A stretch of DNA of 41,478 nucleotides from the NCBI GenBank assembly GCA_036946415.1, contig JAQIJD010000016.1:1-41478 (forward strand). The letters run 5' to 3'. Shown in pieces: positions 1 to 8,248 of this stretch. Below the pieces are notes generated by a model, which made no database searches, had not been told where the DNA came from, and saw only the letters and a program-made list of their open reading frames with translations. Source of the stretch: Sphingomonas_Q fennica_A. GTDB lineage: Bacteria; Pseudomonadota; Alphaproteobacteria; Sphingomonadales; Sphingomonadaceae. The first letter of the stretch is position 1, and every line of letters begins with the position of its first letter. The translations under genes and the position numbers were made by a program.

Positions 1-352
1 AGATCGCGGGCCAACTGCAACTGCCGGAGGCGTCGGTGAAGCGCTCGAGGGGTTGTAGCCGCTCAGAGATCGCGGGCCAACTGCAACCTGGGCAGGTAGC
101 ACTTGAGGAACCGCCCCGTTGTAGCCGCTCAGAGATCGCGGGCCAACTGCAACGGTCCCTTCGACGAGCGCAGCGCCTCGCGGGGTTGTAGCCGCTCAGA
201 GATCGCGGGCCAACTGCAACCGTCGGCGCGCGGGACGCTGCGCAGTGGGTGTTGTAGCCGCTCAGAGATCGCGGGCCAACTGCAACGGTGGTGAGATGGT
301 GCCGGCGAACGCCCCGGTTGTAGCCGCTCAGAAATTACCGGCCGACAACGAC
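1..352. CRISPR. CRISPR array, distal end, five spacers
   Basis: Four identical 36-nt repeats lie at 52-87, 118-153, 185-220 and 251-286. A fifth is cut by the window edge (1-21). A sixth at 317-352 keeps its first 16 nt and then diverges. The five spacers (22-51, 88-117, 154-184, 221-250, 287-316) are 30, 30, 31, 30 and 30 nt and are all different. The repeat starts GTTGTAGCC and ends CTGCAAC, so its ends mirror each other (GTTG/CAAC). The 36/30 geometry and the GTTGTAGC start resemble type II-C repeats such as that of Neisseria, so a class 2, probably type II, system is my guess. No cas gene or anti-repeat was found in the window. The degenerate last repeat suggests this is the leader-distal end, with leader and cas genes to the left. 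Confidence 0.96.
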
Positions 353-486
353 CGACCCCCCCTTATTACGAACCCCCTCCGCCGCTGTAGCCACGCACCG
401 CCCGCAACCGCTCACCCGCCCTCCAGCCGGTGTCAAATTTGCACCACGGCTACCGGGTCGCCCGCCCCGCCATTAACCGATCCATT

Positions 487-696
487 ATGGATGTCGCCGA
501 CGACGAGAGGCAGTGCCGGGTGTGGGTCGAGGGGGATCGCGTCTATGCGCAGACCGTCGGCGGCCGGGTCACCGCGATGACGGCGGAGGTGGCGCTCCGC
601 ATGAGCCGCCTGCTCGGCCTGGCGGGTGGCGCTGCGATCATGAACCGGATGGGATCGCCCGACGATCTGCGCGAAGGCCCGATCGAAACGCCATGA
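487..696 (+). CDS. Small hypothetical protein, 69 aa
   Basis: I do not recognise this protein. The frame is open from 430, but the ATG at 487 gives a compact product beginning MDVADDERQC, with a short beta-like stretch (VWVEGDRVYAQTVGGRV) followed by an amphipathic or hydrophobic helix (ALRMSRLLGLAGGAAIM) at about residues 31-50. It has no signal peptide. Its stop overlaps the start of the next small ORF as ATGA, which supports both being translated together. It sits between the CRISPR array and the leftward MFS gene. Codon composition fits the neighbours. A small regulatory or structural protein is possible; no function is assigned. Confidence 0.5.
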   Translation: MDVADDERQCRVWVEGDRVYAQTVGGRVTAMTAEVALRMSRLLGLAGGAAIMNRMGSPDDLREGPIETP

Positions 697-803
697 CACA
701 GGCCCGGCCCGCCCCGCGCCGCGACACCGTCGGGGATCGTCTGAAGCCCGACTGGGCGGCGACGTTCGCCCTGTGGGATCGCATCCTGAAGCGCGCGTCG
801 TAG
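693..803 (+). CDS. Tiny ORF, 36 aa, overlapping the preceding ORF
   Basis: This ORF starts at an ATG that overlaps the previous stop codon (ATGA) and encodes 36 residues beginning MTQARPAPRR and ending DRILKRAS. The N-terminal half is basic and Pro-rich; the second half (WAATFALWDRILKR) could form one amphipathic helix. The 4-bp overlap is the only real support. It could equally be chance open frame in GC-rich DNA. It converges on the MFS transporter gene, whose stop is at 855. Confidence 0.3.
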   Translation: MTQARPAPRRDTVGDRLKPDWAATFALWDRILKRAS

Positions 804-854
804 CGGCGCCGGCCGGCGCATCGCGATCGGGCGTCGCGCGATACGCCGCCCGCC

Positions 855-2186
855 TTACGCCGCCGCCGCCGCGGCGCGGCCGTAGGGCCGCATCGCCAGC
901 CACATCAGCAGCGCGCCGATCGGCGCCACCACCGCGGCGAAACCGCTCATCGAATAGCGCAGCAGGCTTTCGTCCTGCAGCAGCAGGTCCGTCACCAGCG
1001 CCACCACCAGCGGGCCGAGGCTGGTGCCGACGGCGCTGATCGTGAACAGGTAGAGCGCGCTCACCTGCGCGCGCATCTCGTTGGGCGTCACCAGCTGGAT
1101 GGCGCTGTTCTGGGCGGGCGCGCTCATCAGGCCGAAGGTGCTGGCGGTGGTGCCGCACATCAGCGCCGCCCACGGGTTGGGCATCAGCGGTGTCGCGATC
1201 ACGAACGGGATCGCCAGCACCTGGGTGATGACGCAGGTGCGGACCATCGCATCCGGATAGCCTTTGCGCGCCACATATTCCGCCAGCCAGGTGCCGCTGG
1301 TGATCGCGATCGGCGTGGAGACGAGCAGCGACAGCGCCAGCAGCGGGCCGATCTGCGCCGGCCCCCAGCCGTAGGTGCGTTCGTAGAAGGCGGGCCGCCA
1401 CGTCTGGAGGCCGACCGTCTCGATCGATCCGATCGCGATCGAGAGGAGCAGCGGCACATAGAGCGCGCGATGCTGGCCAAGATAGGCGAGCACCTCGCGG
1501 ATCGGCACCGCGCCCACCACCCGGCGGTTGCGGCGTACCGGCTCGCGCACCGTCAGGAAGAAGATCACCGCCAGCAGCAGGCCGGGGATGGCGCAGGTGA
1601 GGAAGGTCAGCTGCCATTCGCGCGCGAGGCCCAGCAGCGGCACGTCGAGCGGCCCGACGCGGACGAAGTAAGCGAGCATCGCCCCGCCCGCGAACAAGGC
1701 CACCGCCTGCCCGGCGCTGATGCCGAGCTGATAGACCGCGAAGGCGCGCGGCAGCTTCTCGCGCGGGACGATGTCGGAGATGAGCGACATCGACGCCGGC
1801 CCCGCCACCGATTCCGCGCCGCCCACCACGCCGCGTGCCACGAACAGCGCGGCGAAGCTCTGCGCCGCCCCGCAGACCGCGGTGGCGAGGCTCCAGACGG
1901 TGAGGCCGCCCGCCAGGATCACCTTGCGGTTGCGCACGTCGGATACGCGCGCCATCGGCAGGCCGACCAGCATGTAGAACAGCGAGAAGGCGGTGCCGAT
2001 GATGAGGCTGATCTCGGTATCGCTCAGCACCAGATCGCGTTTGATCGGCTGGACGAGCAGGTTGATGATGCTGCGATCGACGTTCGACAGCATCGTCACC
2101 GCGGCGATCAGCCAGATCGTGTACCAGGCCTGCCGCCGGGGCGGGTAGGGGGCGTCGGCGGCGGGGGCGGCGGCGGCGCTGGCCAT
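855..2186 (-). CDS. MFS transporter, spinster-like
   Basis: This 443-residue inner-membrane protein has about 12 hydrophobic segments, as expected for a major facilitator. The first segment (WYTIWLIAAVTMLSNVDRS) is followed by QPIKRDL, and the loop between helices 2 and 3 carries a motif-A-like GLPMARVSDVRNRK. This arrangement matches the spinster-like MFS branch common in sphingomonads. The start is the ATG at 2184-2186, preceded by AGGAGAG. The gene lies 14 bp downstream of the TonB-dependent receptor on the same strand, so the two probably form an operon that moves one ligand first across the outer and then across the inner membrane. The substrate cannot be read from sequence. Regulation is probably by the divergent MarR protein. 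Confidence 0.9.
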   Translation of the reverse strand: MASAAAAPAADAPYPPRRQAWYTIWLIAAVTMLSNVDRSIINLLVQPIKRDLVLSDTEISLIIGTAFSLFYMLVGLPMARVSDVRNRKVILAGGLTVWSLATAVCGAAQSFAALFVARGVVGGAESVAGPASMSLISDIVPREKLPRAFAVYQLGISAGQAVALFAGGAMLAYFVRVGPLDVPLLGLAREWQLTFLTCAIPGLLLAVIFFLTVREPVRRNRRVVGAVPIREVLAYLGQHRALYVPLLLSIAIGSIETVGLQTWRPAFYERTYGWGPAQIGPLLALSLLVSTPIAITSGTWLAEYVARKGYPDAMVRTCVITQVLAIPFVIATPLMPNPWAALMCGTTASTFGLMSAPAQNSAIQLVTPNEMRAQVSALYLFTISAVGTSLGPLVVALVTDLLLQDESLLRYSMSGFAAVVAPIGALLMWLAMRPYGRAAAAAA

Positions 2187-2200
2187 CGTCCTCTCTCCTG

Positions 2201-5017
2201 TCAGCGGCGGAAGCGGACGCCGGCGCGGAAGGCGCGGCCGATCTGGTCGAACAGCACCTGGTTGGTGATGCCGACGGCGCTGGGCGCGATCGGCGGATCG
2301 CGATCGAACAGGTTGGTCACGGCGCCGAACAGCTCCACGTCGGTCCGCCCCTGCTTCACCGCCACCGTCACTGTCATGTCGGCGTAGAAGCGGCCGGCGA
2401 CGCGATTGGTGTTGATGCTGTTGACGAGCGTCGGGCTGTAGCCCGCATCCTCGGGGCCGATATAGTCGACGTTGAACTTGCCGCGCGGGATGTAGCGGCC
2501 GTGCGTGGTCAGCGTCACCGGGCCGTGGCGCAGGTTGACGATGCCGTCGAGGATCCAGTCGGGCACGCCCGGCACGGTGCTGGCGCGGAAGCCGGTCTGC
2601 CCGGCGCGATCGACCGCGCCGGCGCTGTCCACCGTCGTCAGGCTGAACGTCTTGGTGGCGAGGAAGCGGAAATCGGCGGAGGTGTCCGCGAACAGCGCGG
2701 TGCGATATTGCACCTCGATGTCGAGGCCGCTGGTCCTGAGCGCGTTGACGTTCTGCAACCGGTCGTTGATCGCGGTGACGACGCCGGCGGCGTTGCGGGT
2801 GATGAGCGGGCAGAACTCCGTCGCGCCGCCCGCGCAGCGCAGCGCGATCGTTTGCGATCCGATCGCGCCGATCGCATCGTCCACCTTGACCCGATAATAA
2901 TCGACCGAGACGTTGAGCCCGCGCAGGAACGAGAAGTCCGGCCGCAGCACGACGCCCGCGGTGACGGTGTCGGCGCGCTCCGCCTGCAATTCGGTGTTCG
3001 CGCCGGAGACGACCTCGATCAGATCCTGCCGGCTGGTCTGCGGATCGGTGAAGGAGGAGAAGCTGCGCGTGACGGAGCCGAACAGCTCGGCCGCATTGGG
3101 CGCGCGGATGTCGCGCGAGCGGGTGGCGCGCAGGCGGATCTGGCGGACCGGCTCCCACACCGCGCCGCCCTTCCAGGTGGTGACGGCGCCGCTGGTCGAA
3201 TAATCGGTGCGGCGGACGGCGCCGTTCAGTTCCAGCGTCTCGGCGAAGGAGACGCCGCGCAGCAGCGGCGCCACCACTTCGGCATAGCCCTCCTTCACGG
3301 TCACCCGGCCGTTGGAGGCGGCGAAGTTGGAGACGTAGAAGCCGCCCGCCTGCGAGATCGGATCGACCGTGCCGGACACCTTGTCGCGCCGATATTCGGC
3401 GCCCAGCGCGACGGTGACGGGGCCGCCGGGCAGCGCGAAAAGATCGCCCTGCACGTTCAGCGCCGCCACCTGCTGCGTGATGTCGAGCGCGAGCGTGGAG
3501 GCGCCGGTCACATAGGCCTTCGCTTCGGGGTTGAAGCGGTTGGGGCCGATGATGTTGAGCGGCACGCAGCCGTTGCCGGGCGTCGTGAGCGCGGAGCGGC
3601 AGACGATCTGCCCGCCGGGCGCCCGCACCGCATCGACCGCCAGCAGCAGGCGCGATCGGATGATGTTGTTGCTCGCCTGCTGGCGATATTCGCTGCGGCC
3701 ATATTGGTAATAGGCATCCCACTTCCAGCTGCCGGCGATGGCGCCTTCGAGGCCGGCGACGCCGCGCCAGGTGGTGCTCTGCGATCGGCTGAGCGCATTG
3801 CCGATGTCGAGGCCGGACCGGCCGAGCGTGAAGGAGGCGATGTTGTTGGCCGCCATCGTCTGGACGATCGAGGCGGGCAGGAACGGATTGTCGCGGCGGA
3901 TCGGGCCGACCAGCGCGCCCGTGTCGCGTAGCTGGGCGCTGGGGGCGAAGGCCTCGACCCGGCCGTAGGACGCCTCGACCGTCGCCTTCAGCGCATCGCT
4001 GAATTCGTACGAGCCGTTGCCGTAGAGGCTGTAGCGTTCGACCGGCACCTTGAGCAGCAGGCCGGCTAGAAAGGCATTCTCGCCATGGCCGCTGCCGCCC
4101 TGCTGGAACAGGCCGGGCAGGAGGCCCGCCTGATAGGGAACGGGCTGGCCGTTGCCGTCGAAGGTCAGGCCGCGCAAGGGGCCGGGGCTGGTGATGAGTC
4201 CGCCCGGCGCCAGCGAGGCGGTGTGGATGTCGGGCAGGATGTTGAGCGCGGGCAGCCCCAGCCGGCCGGCCGGCGTGTTGCCGAGCAGCGACCATTCCTG
4301 CGCGCAGATGGTGCGCGCCGAATAGCAGTCGCCGATCCCCTTGTTGTCCTCATATTCGCCGGCGAACACGATATGCCCGCGGCCGCCGGCGAAGCCCGTG
4401 CCGGCGGCGAGCGCGGCACGGTAATTCTGGTCGTCGCCCTGTTGCGAAACGCCGGTCTGCACCTCGCCACGGATGCCGTTCAGCCCCGTGTCGAGGATCA
4501 GGTTGACGACGCCGGCGACGGCGTCCGAACCGTAGGCGGCCGACGCGCCGCCCGTCACCACGTCGGCGCGGTTGACGAGGATGGTCGGGATGAAATTGAC
4601 GTCCACCGTCCCCTGCGCGGTCGTCGGCACGTGGCGGCGGCCGTTGACGAGCAGCAAGGTGCGCGCCGGCCCAAGGCCGCGCAGTTCCAGGATGCGCGAG
4701 CCGAGCGCGTTGCCGGGCGTGGTCTGCGTGGCGGACGGGCTGGTCGAGGCGCGGAAGGCGGGCAGCTGGTTGAGCACGTCGGCGACGTTGGTGGCGGCCA
4801 GCTCGTTCAGCCGGTCCGCGCCGACGGTGGTGACGGGCGTGGGTGCGGTGAAGCCGCCGCGGGCGATGCGCGATCCGGTGACGACGATCTCCTGCGTCGC
4901 GGTCGCGCTGTCCGCCCCGGTCGTGGTCTGGGCGAAAGCGATGCCCGGCATGGCGGCGCCGATCAGCAGCGCGCAGCGCGCGGTCAGGCGGGCGGGGCGG
5001 GGGAAGCTCGGCATCAT
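2201..5017 (-). CDS. TonB-dependent receptor
   Basis: This 938-residue outer-membrane receptor starts with a signal peptide of about 29 residues (hydrophobic core CALLIGAAMPGIAFA) followed by a TonB-box-like EIVVTGSRI near residue 43. The plug domain spans roughly residues 55-175, with LLLVNGRR and the typical VVTGGASAAYGSDAVAGVVN. A long beta-barrel follows, ending in an aromatic/basic strand (AFRAGVRFRR). Length and the GGASAAYGSDA signature fit the large sphingomonad/Caulobacter TBDR class that imports carbohydrates, plant compounds or aromatics rather than iron chelates. Two tandem ATGs occur at 5012-5017; GAGGAGAGG precedes the first. It is the first gene of the leftward unit with the MFS gene and is divergent from marR. 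Confidence 0.95.
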   Translation of the reverse strand: MMPSFPRPARLTARCALLIGAAMPGIAFAQTTTGADSATATQEIVVTGSRIARGGFTAPTPVTTVGADRLNELAATNVADVLNQLPAFRASTSPSATQTTPGNALGSRILELRGLGPARTLLLVNGRRHVPTTAQGTVDVNFIPTILVNRADVVTGGASAAYGSDAVAGVVNLILDTGLNGIRGEVQTGVSQQGDDQNYRAALAAGTGFAGGRGHIVFAGEYEDNKGIGDCYSARTICAQEWSLLGNTPAGRLGLPALNILPDIHTASLAPGGLITSPGPLRGLTFDGNGQPVPYQAGLLPGLFQQGGSGHGENAFLAGLLLKVPVERYSLYGNGSYEFSDALKATVEASYGRVEAFAPSAQLRDTGALVGPIRRDNPFLPASIVQTMAANNIASFTLGRSGLDIGNALSRSQSTTWRGVAGLEGAIAGSWKWDAYYQYGRSEYRQQASNNIIRSRLLLAVDAVRAPGGQIVCRSALTTPGNGCVPLNIIGPNRFNPEAKAYVTGASTLALDITQQVAALNVQGDLFALPGGPVTVALGAEYRRDKVSGTVDPISQAGGFYVSNFAASNGRVTVKEGYAEVVAPLLRGVSFAETLELNGAVRRTDYSTSGAVTTWKGGAVWEPVRQIRLRATRSRDIRAPNAAELFGSVTRSFSSFTDPQTSRQDLIEVVSGANTELQAERADTVTAGVVLRPDFSFLRGLNVSVDYYRVKVDDAIGAIGSQTIALRCAGGATEFCPLITRNAAGVVTAINDRLQNVNALRTSGLDIEVQYRTALFADTSADFRFLATKTFSLTTVDSAGAVDRAGQTGFRASTVPGVPDWILDGIVNLRHGPVTLTTHGRYIPRGKFNVDYIGPEDAGYSPTLVNSINTNRVAGRFYADMTVTVAVKQGRTDVELFGAVTNLFDRDPPIAPSAVGITNQVLFDQIGRAFRAGVRFRR

Positions 5018-5055
5018 CCTCTCCTCTGACGGCGGCTCTTGCGACCGCTAAATCT

Positions 5056-5101
5056 TTGACAGATCAATCTCCGTATTTGTTAGTGCCCTAATGATTAGGG
5101 C
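5056..5101. promoter_or_regulatory. marR promoter and 17-bp palindromic operator
   Basis: A perfect palindrome, GCCCTAATGATTAGGGC, occupies 5085-5101 (8-bp arms around a central G) between the TonB receptor and marR. On the + strand a consensus -35, TTGACA (5056-5061), is followed after 17 nt by GTTAGT (5079-5084). Transcription would then start inside the palindrome, which suits autorepression. MarR-family dimers typically bind palindromes of this size, so binding by the adjacent regulator is a reasonable inference. A leftward promoter for the receptor was not clear. Confidence 0.6.
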
Positions 5102-5176
5102 CGGGGTGGTCAAGCGCCGCATCCGGCCCTATCGGCGGTGACGAGCCGGGGCCGGCTCCCTCGAAGGCGGTGGACG

Positions 5177-5737
5177 ATGCGTGGATCGGGCAGGAAGACG
5201 GCGGGCGGCGGCAACGCAGGTGCGACGGACGACGGCGGCTATGCCTTCGTGCCGCAGACCTACGATCCGGATTCGCCGGAAGGGCTGCGGCTCAGCCTCC
5301 ACTGGTGGCTGGGGACGACCGACCGGATGTGGCGCCGCCTCCTTGACGAGCGGCTGCGAGGGCAGGGGCAGACGCATCCGCGCTGGCGCGTGCTCGCCTG
5401 GGCGCGGCTGGTGCCCGGCATCACCCAGACCGATCTCGCCCAGCGCATGGCGATCAGCGGGCCGACCCTGGTTCGCATCCTCGACGGGCTGGCGGCGCAG
5501 GGCATGATCGAGCGGCGCGACGATCCGCACGACCGGCGGGTGAAGGAAATCCACCTGACGGCCGAGGCGGGGCCGATCGTGCAGGCGATCTCCGAACAGG
5601 TCCGCGCGATCCGCACGACGGTGCTGGAGGATGTCAGCGAGGCGGAACTGCGCTTCGCCCTCGACATCCTCGCCCGCATCCGCACGCGCGTGCAGGCGCT
5701 GCGATCCGAACCGGGCGAACCGCTGCCGCTGGGGTGA
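5177..5737 (+). CDS. MarR-family transcriptional regulator
   Basis: This 186-residue protein carries a winged helix-turn-helix: LARLVPGITQTDLAQRMAIS, then GPTLVRILDGLAAQGMIERR (recognition helix), then DDPHDRRVKEIHLT, the MarR wing with its DxxDRR signature. Flanking helices would form the dimer interface. The N-terminal 30 residues are Gly/Arg-rich and probably disordered. An earlier in-frame ATG exists at 5138, but the one at 5177 follows a purine-rich GAAGGCGGTGGA. The gene is divergent from the TonB receptor/MFS pair across a palindromic operator, so it probably represses that pair and itself until a small ligand binds. It converges with the ABC permease gene, with 18 bp between stops. 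Confidence 0.88.
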   Translation: MRGSGRKTAGGGNAGATDDGGYAFVPQTYDPDSPEGLRLSLHWWLGTTDRMWRRLLDERLRGQGQTHPRWRVLAWARLVPGITQTDLAQRMAISGPTLVRILDGLAAQGMIERRDDPHDRRVKEIHLTAEAGPIVQAISEQVRAIRTTVLEDVSEAELRFALDILARIRTRVQALRSEPGEPLPLG

Positions 5738-5755
5738 TCGCCCCGGCGATCCGCT

Positions 5756-8248
5756 TCACACCCGCCGCAGCGCTTCGGCCGGGCGGACTTTCAGCACGGA
5801 CAGCGTGCCGAGCAGCCCCAGGGCGATCGTCGCCCCAGCCGCCGCCAGCAGCACCAGCGCGATGTTCACGGGATCGGGGGCGAAGGGCAGCGCCAGCACC
5901 CAGGCCGTCACCGCCCAGCCGGCGCCGCCGCCCACCAGCAGCGCCACCGCCGCCAGGATCGCGGAGAGGATGCCATATTCGATCCCCTGCACCGCCAGCA
6001 GCTGCCGCCGTCTGGCCCCCAGCAGCGACAGGATCACCGCATCGCCGAGGCGCGTGCGCGCCGTCGCGGCGACCGCGCCGACCAGGACGGCGATGCCCGC
6101 CGCCACCGTCACCCCCGCCGCGGCGCGGATCGCCCAGCCGACCTGCGCGAGTATCTCGGTCAGCCGGCCGATCACGTCGCCGGTGCGGATCAGCGAGACG
6201 GAGGGCAAGGCCTCCGCCACGGCCCGCGCCACCGCCCCGTCGCGCGCCGGCGGCGCATAGACGGCGGCGAGCAGGCCGTGCGGCGCCTCCTCGATCAGGC
6301 CGGGGGAGAAGACGATCGCGAAATTGAGGCCGAGGCCGCTCCAGTCGATCGTCCTGAGCGCCGCGATCCGCGCCACCACGTCCACCCCCAGCACCGCGAC
6401 GGTGATCGTATCGCCCACGCGGAGGCCCAGCGCCTTGGCCGCGCGATCCTCGATCGAGACGAGCGGGGGGCCGCGATAGTCCGCCGGCCACCAGCGCCCG
6501 GCGGCGATCGCGTTGCGCGGCGGCAGCGTCGCCGCCCAGGTGATCGTCCGGTCGCCGCGCAGCACCCAGCGGCCCTCGCCCTCGGCATCGGCCGCGCTCA
6601 GCCGCCGGCCGTTCAGCGCCACGATCTGGCCGCGCAGCGAGGGCGTCTGCTCGATCGTCGCGGACGGTGCGGCGTGGCGGACGGCGCGGGTGAAGGCGGC
6701 GGCATCGCCCGGCTGGAGATCGATCGCGAAGAAGCGTGGTGCGCGCGCCGGCGCCGCCTCGGTCATCGCCCGCGACAGGCTGGTGTCGATCACCGACAGC
6801 GCCACGAACAGCGCGAAGCCGAGGCCCAGCGCCACCACCAGCCGGTCCGTCCCCGCGCCCGGCCGGTGCAGGTTGGCGACGGCGAGGCGGACGAGCGGCG
6901 ACCGCGCGCGTGGCAGGCGGGCGAGGCCGGCGCGGATCGCGCGGCCGAGCAGCCACAGCCCGCCCGCGGTCAGCGCGACGCCGCCGGTGAAGCCCGCCGC
7001 CAGCAGCCGGTCCGTGGCGGACAGGATGGCGAGCGCGCCGATCGCGGCGGCCAGCAGCGCCATCGCCAGGAGCGTGCCCCGGCCCGGGCGGGCGGGCGGC
7101 ATCAACGCCCCGCGCAGCAGCCCGGCGGCGGGCACCGCCCGCGCGGCGGCGAGCGCGGGGAGCGCCGACAGCGCCGTCACCAGCGCCGCCAGCGCCGCGG
7201 CGACGATCAGCGGCCGCGGGTGCAGGCCGGGGGCGAGCGGCACCGGCAGCGCCGCCCCCGCCACCCGGCCGACGATCGCCGGCAGCGCCGCGCCGATCGC
7301 CAGCCCCGCCGCGATGCCGAGGCCGCCGACCGCGCCGATCTGGATCGCGAAGATCGCCGCGATCCGTCCGCTCGTCGCCCCCAGCACCTTTAGCGTCGCG
7401 ATCGCCCGCCTCCGCCCGGCGAGATAGGCGGAAACGCCGCCTGCCACGCCGATGCCGGCGATGGCGAGCGCCGCCAGCCCGACCAGCAGCAGGAACTGCC
7501 CCAGCCGTTCGATCCCCTGCCGCAGCCCGCGCGCCGCATCCGTTGGCGTGCGCGCCGTCCAGCCCGCGCTCGGCCAGCGCCGGACCAGCGCCGCCCCCAC
7601 GCCCTCCGCCGCGGCGGGGCGGGGGAGGAGCAGGCGGGTGCGGCTGTCGTAGAGGCTGCCCGGCTGGATCAGCCCGGTCGCCTCCAGCCCGTCCATGTCG
7701 ACCAGCGCGCGCGGCCCCAGCGCGAAGCCTTCGCCGCCCGCATCCGGTTCGTCGGCGATCAGGCCGATGATGCGCAGGCGCGCCGCGCCGATCGACAGGC
7801 TCTGGCCGACGCGGACGCTCAGCCGGTCGGCCAGCGCCGGGGCGACCGCCACCTGCCGTCCGCGCGGCCGGTCCGCGAGCGCGCCGTCCGCCAGCCGCAG
7901 CCGGCCGACCAGCGGCCAGCGCGCGTCCACCCCCTTCAGCGCCACGAGGGTCGGCGGGGCGCCGCCGGCGCGCGCCATCGCCCGCAGGCCGACGATCGTT
8001 GAGGTGCTGCCGATCGCCGCGAAGGCCGCATCCTCCTCCACCGTCGCGCGCCGCTGCGAGACGCGCATCTCCAGATCGCCGCCCAGCATCTGCCGCCCGC
8101 GCGTATCGAGCGCGGTGACGATCGCCGAGGACAGGCTGCCGATTCCGGCCAGCGCCGCCGTGCCGAGGAACAGGCACAGCACCAGCAGCAGCAGCCCGCG
8201 CCCGCCGCTGCGCGCATCGCGGCGGGCGAGCGCGAAGGCGACCCTCAA
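5756..8248 (-). CDS. FtsX-like ABC transporter permease, YbbP type
   Basis: This 830-residue integral membrane protein has an N-terminal transmembrane helix (LLLLVLCLFLGTAALAGIGSL, about residues 19-40), a large periplasmic domain, a group of hydrophobic segments in the middle (about residues 230-430), a second periplasmic region and three C-terminal helices. This is the two-FtsX-domain layout of YbbP-type (MacB-like superfamily) permeases. Its start overlaps the stop of the ATPase gene by 4 bp (ATGA), so the two are translationally coupled. Together with the divergent TesA-like esterase they form the ybbA-ybbP-tesA neighbourhood seen widely in proteobacteria. The usual proposal is export or extraction of lipids or hydrophobic compounds; the substrate is not established by sequence. 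Confidence 0.92.
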   Translation of the reverse strand: MRVAFALARRDARSGGRGLLLLVLCLFLGTAALAGIGSLSSAIVTALDTRGRQMLGGDLEMRVSQRRATVEEDAAFAAIGSTSTIVGLRAMARAGGAPPTLVALKGVDARWPLVGRLRLADGALADRPRGRQVAVAPALADRLSVRVGQSLSIGAARLRIIGLIADEPDAGGEGFALGPRALVDMDGLEATGLIQPGSLYDSRTRLLLPRPAAAEGVGAALVRRWPSAGWTARTPTDAARGLRQGIERLGQFLLLVGLAALAIAGIGVAGGVSAYLAGRRRAIATLKVLGATSGRIAAIFAIQIGAVGGLGIAAGLAIGAALPAIVGRVAGAALPVPLAPGLHPRPLIVAAALAALVTALSALPALAAARAVPAAGLLRGALMPPARPGRGTLLAMALLAAAIGALAILSATDRLLAAGFTGGVALTAGGLWLLGRAIRAGLARLPRARSPLVRLAVANLHRPGAGTDRLVVALGLGFALFVALSVIDTSLSRAMTEAAPARAPRFFAIDLQPGDAAAFTRAVRHAAPSATIEQTPSLRGQIVALNGRRLSAADAEGEGRWVLRGDRTITWAATLPPRNAIAAGRWWPADYRGPPLVSIEDRAAKALGLRVGDTITVAVLGVDVVARIAALRTIDWSGLGLNFAIVFSPGLIEEAPHGLLAAVYAPPARDGAVARAVAEALPSVSLIRTGDVIGRLTEILAQVGWAIRAAAGVTVAAGIAVLVGAVAATARTRLGDAVILSLLGARRRQLLAVQGIEYGILSAILAAVALLVGGGAGWAVTAWVLALPFAPDPVNIALVLLAAAGATIALGLLGTLSVLKVRPAEALRRV

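Noticed and set aside
353..486. A possible tracrRNA or further repeat (CGCTGTAGCC-like) after the CRISPR end
   Set aside because: Only about nine bases resemble the repeat and no stretch complementary to the repeat with a following terminator was found.
1470..2387. A 305-residue rightward open frame opposite the MFS transporter
   Set aside because: It is a His/Arg/Asp-rich shadow of the real gene on the other strand, common at this GC content, with no domain.
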